From the NCBI GenBank assembly GCA_039621445.1, contig CP154957.1:28964798-29028797 (forward strand): a stretch of 64,000 bases of DNA. Reading direction: 5' to 3'. Below the pieces are notes generated by a model. That model ran no database searches and was not told the DNA's origin. It was given only the letters and a program-made list of their open reading frames with translations. Below are positions 60,926 to 64,000 of this stretch, piece by piece. This stretch comes from Euglena gracilis. Its lineage: Eukaryota; Euglenida; Euglenophyceae; Euglenales. Positions within the stretch are counted from its first letter, which is position 1; every line of letters begins with the position of its first letter. Made by a program: the position numbers and the translations under genes.

Positions 60926-62133
60926 GTTGGGGGTCGGGGACCCTGCTCGCCCGGGGGGGCTGCCGCTTTCGCTGGGGCCGCAACTTCCCTTTTCCGGCCC
61001 TGGTGGGCTCAGGCCAGGGCCTTTGTGAAAGTGGACCCCGTTTTCGAGTAAATCAACAGACTGTGAAGGGGGTGAGGTGTGCCCCCCCCGACCCCGGGTC
61101 CCCAGTTGCCCCGCGTAGGATATTTTTTTCTTTCCATTGTTGGTTTTTTCTCCTTTCTCAACTTGAACTTTGTGGCTGAAAAATCCCGAGAGGCAAAAAT
61201 CAACCCACCTACTTAGGTGAGCAAATCAGCAGCACAAGACAAACCTGGCTTATAGGTTTGGGAGTACCTGGGTTCAGGAAACCTGCAGCTTGGGGTAGGA
61301 AAACAATTTGGAAAGCAATGCCTTGGTTTCTTGGAATAATTGAAGTTGTCGTTTTGATTGTTCAATTCTCAGGTGACTTTTCTGCTTCTGTGATTCTCAA
61401 ATCGAATTCTCAAATTCTTCTTGAAATTTGCTGGGGTTCCAATTCAACTCGCGTGGCGGTTGACTTGCTTTGGTGGTTCCTACTGGGGGTTTTTGGGAAT
61501 TTTCTGGGAGATTTTCTGGGAAAAGGCAGGGTGGAGCTTCACCACAGCCGCCTTCGGTACATGGGGTGGCTGGGGACCAGAAGGAGCCAAGAACATCAAA
61601 CGAATACTACAAAGAGCTGCCTCCTGGCAAGAGGGAGAGCAGCGCCAGAGCAAAACAAACGAACTGCAGGAACAACTGTCGATATCCCTAACGAGGCAAA
61701 TAGCCAAAATCCTGGCGACCAAGGCACGCATACCCTGAAAGACACCGGGCACGCCCGGGCGGAGCACACCAAGACCTATAACCGTACACACAAAAGCCAC
61801 CAAGCAAAAATCACCCAGAGACACCTAAAGCGACCAGCGCCAAGAGCACTCCCCCGGAAGGAACACCCAGTCCCCCTAGCTACCTCCCGCCCGCCGTACA
61901 GCTGACACACCACCTCTATCCCTCTGCACCGTGCGCTTCACAGCCCTTTCCTTTGTACCTTACTCGGACTATCCATGGGGTTCCCCCATCTGTACATAGC
62001 CTCCCTCCCCCCTGAACACTCAAATCCAGTAGGCTGTGCCACTGGTCGGTGGATTCGGTTCGCCCCATCACCGAAAAAAGAGACCAGCCTCTCAAAAGAA
62101 AATCTTGGCTGCCGACGCCAGCGGCAGCCGACA
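60925..62133 (-). repeat. 5' LTR of element E (with insertion)
   Basis: Matches 53594-54210 at 60925-61509 and 62105-62133. The middle (about 61510-62104) is an insertion absent from the other LTR. Confidence 0.85.
61510..62104. other. Insertion in the 5' LTR of element E
   Basis: About 590 bp, richer in C and A than its surroundings, with ttttctggga on both sides of the left joint. Open plus-strand frames (Gln/Thr/Lys-rich, NELQEQLSISLTRQIAKILA) have no recognised domain. No clear inverted repeat, so the type of element is unknown. Confidence 0.5.
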
Positions 62134-62837
62134 GCAGACCACTCCTTACAAGTGATGTGTTCCCGCCCGTGGGCGCCCGAATTGTTTCAAAACGGCTGTC
62201 CGGCTTTTCGACCGCTGCGAGCGGCGAAAAAGCCGTGGAAAACGGCTGAAAAGCCGTGTTGAACGGCGAAGATGCCGTTTCTCCGTGCCCTTTTGGCGGA
62301 AAAGCCGTTTGGCCGGCGGCACTGGCGCAAAAGCCGGCTTTTTGTACTCTGTCGCGGAAAACCGACAAGGAAGGAAGGGACACCGCGGGCGAAGCACAAA
62401 GGCCTTGGGAAACTGAGGCCCCCCCTTCTCTCTCCGCCGGCCCACGACGCAAAAAAAAACGCCCATTTTCTTTGCTGTGGCCTTTTTTTTAACATGGCTG
62501 GCTTTCCCCGTTTGTTTCGACAACATATTTGCCAACCCCTCAACTAACAAGGAAAAGCAACTCTCATCGCAAAGTGTTCGGGACAAAGTGCGGGACAAAA
62601 CTGTTCTGGAGTTCTGGTACGAAAGTGCGGGACATCTCAAAAGAAGGGTTGCTGTCACTGCTGTGCCTCCGCCACTTTGTTCTGCAACGAGTGCAGTATA
62701 AGCTCTTGAAAAGCAGAAGCGTATATCGGGCCGAATTGCACCATTTCTCGTTCAGCTGTCGGGCAGGGAAAAAAATTCCTCTACGAAAAAGAGGGGTCCA
62801 GAATGAGGCTCACAACCAGAACAAAACATGCATTGCA
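62134..62837. other. Flank of element E
   Basis: 62138-62155 is the end of the Pro/Gln-rich ORF. 62200-62340 repeats aaaagccg(t/g) and gccgaa-like words on a 15-20 base rhythm. No further gene is recognised. Confidence 0.4.
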
Positions 62838-63160
62838 CACATGGTGGCCATCATGGGGCATGATGGCAGATGGGCATCCTTGGTTGTGATGGCCATCAAG
62901 GGTCATGATGGACATCAAGGGTCATGATGGCCATCACAGGTCATGATGGCCATCAGGGCCATCAGGGGTCATCATGGCCATCATGGATATTGATGGGCAT
63001 CAAGGGTCATGTTGGCCATCATGGGTCATGATGGCCATATGGGTCAGGATGGCCATCATGGGTCATTATGGCCATCATGTCATGAATATGGGTCAGGATG
63101 GGCATCATGGATCTTGATGGCCATGGGTTGTGATGCACCTCATGACAACCATGGACAGAA
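62838..63160. repeat. Minisatellite, ggccatcatgggtcatgat units
   Basis: About fifteen irregular copies of a 19-22 base unit, (g)gccatcatgggtcatgat, with variants catcaagggtcatgatgg. It reads through in several frames by chance of composition. Confidence 0.85.
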
Positions 63161-63168
63161 AAATGGCC

Positions 63169-63967
63169 CTAAAGTGCTAAGTGGGGGGCGAAAAAAACAA
63201 AAAAAGCAAATATCCCCAAACTGGAAAAACCAAATCCAACAGAAACATTTTTTTTCAAGAGCTTTGATGGAAGGAATTGAACAAACTCTTTACAATCAGA
63301 GGTTTTTTCAGACGGGGGGGGGGATCGGCAGACACCCACCAAAATGGCCAAAAATGCAGCACAGAAAGGGCAAATTTCCCGACCGGCTGCGGTTGCTGTG
63401 GGTCCATCTGCACCTGTCACTTTATATTCCACCATGTGATCACCCACGAAGAAATTTCGTATTCGCAGTTGTTTTCCTCCAACAGTGGCTGTTGCAAATA
63501 GGGTGCCTTTCAAAGAGGTGTCTGGGGCCAAGCAGGTTACATCTGTTTTCTTTTTTGTCCTCAGACGTCACAAACAACACATCAATGAAAAGCACCCTGG
63601 GAAAGCCTTCTGAATGCTCCAAAGCGGCATCAAAACCAGCTCCTTGAAGTAGGGCTTTCACAGAAGCCATACTTTCTGTCCCCAGAAGAACGGCACAGTG
63701 AGCGTACCGCTCCACTGCATGCAACTTAAAATGTTGGTGTTTCCCCGTGAGGGCCATTGTTAAGGTGAGGTAATTTGTCTTCCATCGAGGAACACCATCA
63801 ACACCCCAGTGTACCCAAAGTTCACCTGGTTTGGGCCAGTCAGGTTGTGTCCACCCACCTTCCATGACACTGAGTACATGTGCCAATTTTCGCACAAGGT
63901 CCACACTCGCTGAAGGCCACCCACCAGAATATCGGCTCAAGGGGCGTTCCATTTCTGGACCTTTCAA
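63169..63967 (-). pseudogene. Unknown protein fragment with GDH...CPFC motif
   Basis: Minus strand, reaching close to the window edge. KPGELWVHWGVDGVPRWKTN, HAVERYAHCAVLLG, GFPRVLFIDVLFVTSEDKK, then a frame change near 63525 and LKGTLFATATVGGKQLRIRN, FFVGDHMVEYKVTGADGP and GREICPFCAAFLA, ending in a stop near 63169. The order D-G-V..., (I/V)DVLFVTSDxK, GDHxxxYKxTGAxGPxxxxxGRExCPFC resembles a domain in many unannotated, repeat-like genes of invertebrates and protists (GDxxxxxxYGLxGxxGxxxCxWC). Probably part of an undescribed or poorly described transposon. The 5' part is outside the window. Confidence 0.45.
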
Positions 63968-64000
63968 ATACTCCCACGTTAGTTGAACACATGTCCACGG

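Larger units (their letters stand above)
53594..62133 (-). mobile_element. Element E: large non-autonomous LTR retrotransposon
   Basis: Minus orientation. LTRs at 60925-62133 (5', enlarged by an insertion) and 53594-54210 (3'), TGTCGG...CCAACA, with GCAG on both outer sides (53590-53593 and 62134-62137). Primer site TGGTACGCAGAGG and polypurine tract aagggaggggg are in place. The only protein-like frame is a 249-codon gag-like ORF. The remaining 6 kb of internal DNA is non-coding and holds a TIR transposon. LTR start, primer site and first Gag residues resemble element C, so E looks like a large retrotransposon derivative mobilised by C-type proteins. Confidence 0.82.

Noticed and set aside
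61510-62104. Coding gene in the LTR insertion of element E
   Set aside because: The open frames are of low complexity and no domain or start can be supported.
62838-63160. CRISPR-like array
   Set aside because: Units are contiguous and variable without unique spacers, in a eukaryotic transposon setting; it is a minisatellite.
1-64000. tRNA or rRNA genes
   Set aside because: I looked for cloverleaf-like and rRNA-like stretches by eye and saw none; a tRNAscan run would settle it.

Overview
This is a nuclear DNA window from a microbial eukaryote or alga; the species cannot be named from the sequence. The evidence for a eukaryote is GT..AG introns with pyrimidine-rich acceptors, BED-finger hAT transposase genes, Ty3/gypsy-like elements with chromodomains, non-LTR reverse transcriptases with 2A-like motifs, and a DIRS-like reverse transcriptase fragment. 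I see no clear single-copy cellular gene. Almost everything is transposon, nested in transposon, and most reading frames carry stops or frameshifts. Many breaks fall in homopolymer runs, so some could be assembly errors.

Layout. (1) 754-26660: a hAT transposase gene (hAT-1) broken by two LTR retrotransposons. Element A (1092-10913, 4-bp target duplication GTCC) encodes Gag, a Dam-like N6-adenine methyltransferase, a C5-cytosine-methyltransferase-like protein and a protease, but no reverse transcriptase or integrase. Its 5' LTR carries a small terminal-repeat element (1498-2835). Element C (LTRs 15737-16573 and 25540-26377, target duplication GCCC) has C5-MTase, Dam-like, protease, RT, RNase H, integrase and chromodomain on the plus strand, but its 5' LTR and gag lie on the minus strand together with the 3' half of hAT-1. 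A single inversion of about 11738-18530 explains this: turning that segment round restores both hAT-1 and a complete LTR-gag-pol-LTR element. (2) 27.2-35.8 kb: a plus-strand non-LTR RT element with a 2A-like motif, facing a minus-strand RT element of another type that has two upstream 2A-like motifs and a Ser/Pro-rich ORF. (3) 35.9-42.3 kb: a second broken hAT gene (hAT-2) filled with a TIR transposon, C-tipped miniature elements, low-complexity DNA, a minisatellite and an antisense DIRS-like RT fragment. (4) 42.5-52.7 kb: chromodomain element D (gag, zinc knuckle, protease, Dam-like, RT, RNase H, integrase), lacking the C5-MTase. (5) 52.9-62.2 kb: a Pro/Gln-rich ORF split by minus-strand element E (53594-62133, target duplication GCAG), a mostly non-coding LTR element with a short gag-like ORF and a nested TIR transposon. 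(6) 62.2-64 kb: a minisatellite and a broken minus-strand ORF of unknown function.

The main theme is a set of LTR retrotransposons that carry one or two DNA-methyltransferase-like domains between Gag and RT, in a different order in each: Dam-C5-PR in A, C5-Dam-PR-RT in C, PR-Dam-RT in D. A second theme is that in A, C and E the LTR/primer-binding-site junction itself creates an ATG in the context AACATGG that opens a gag-like frame.
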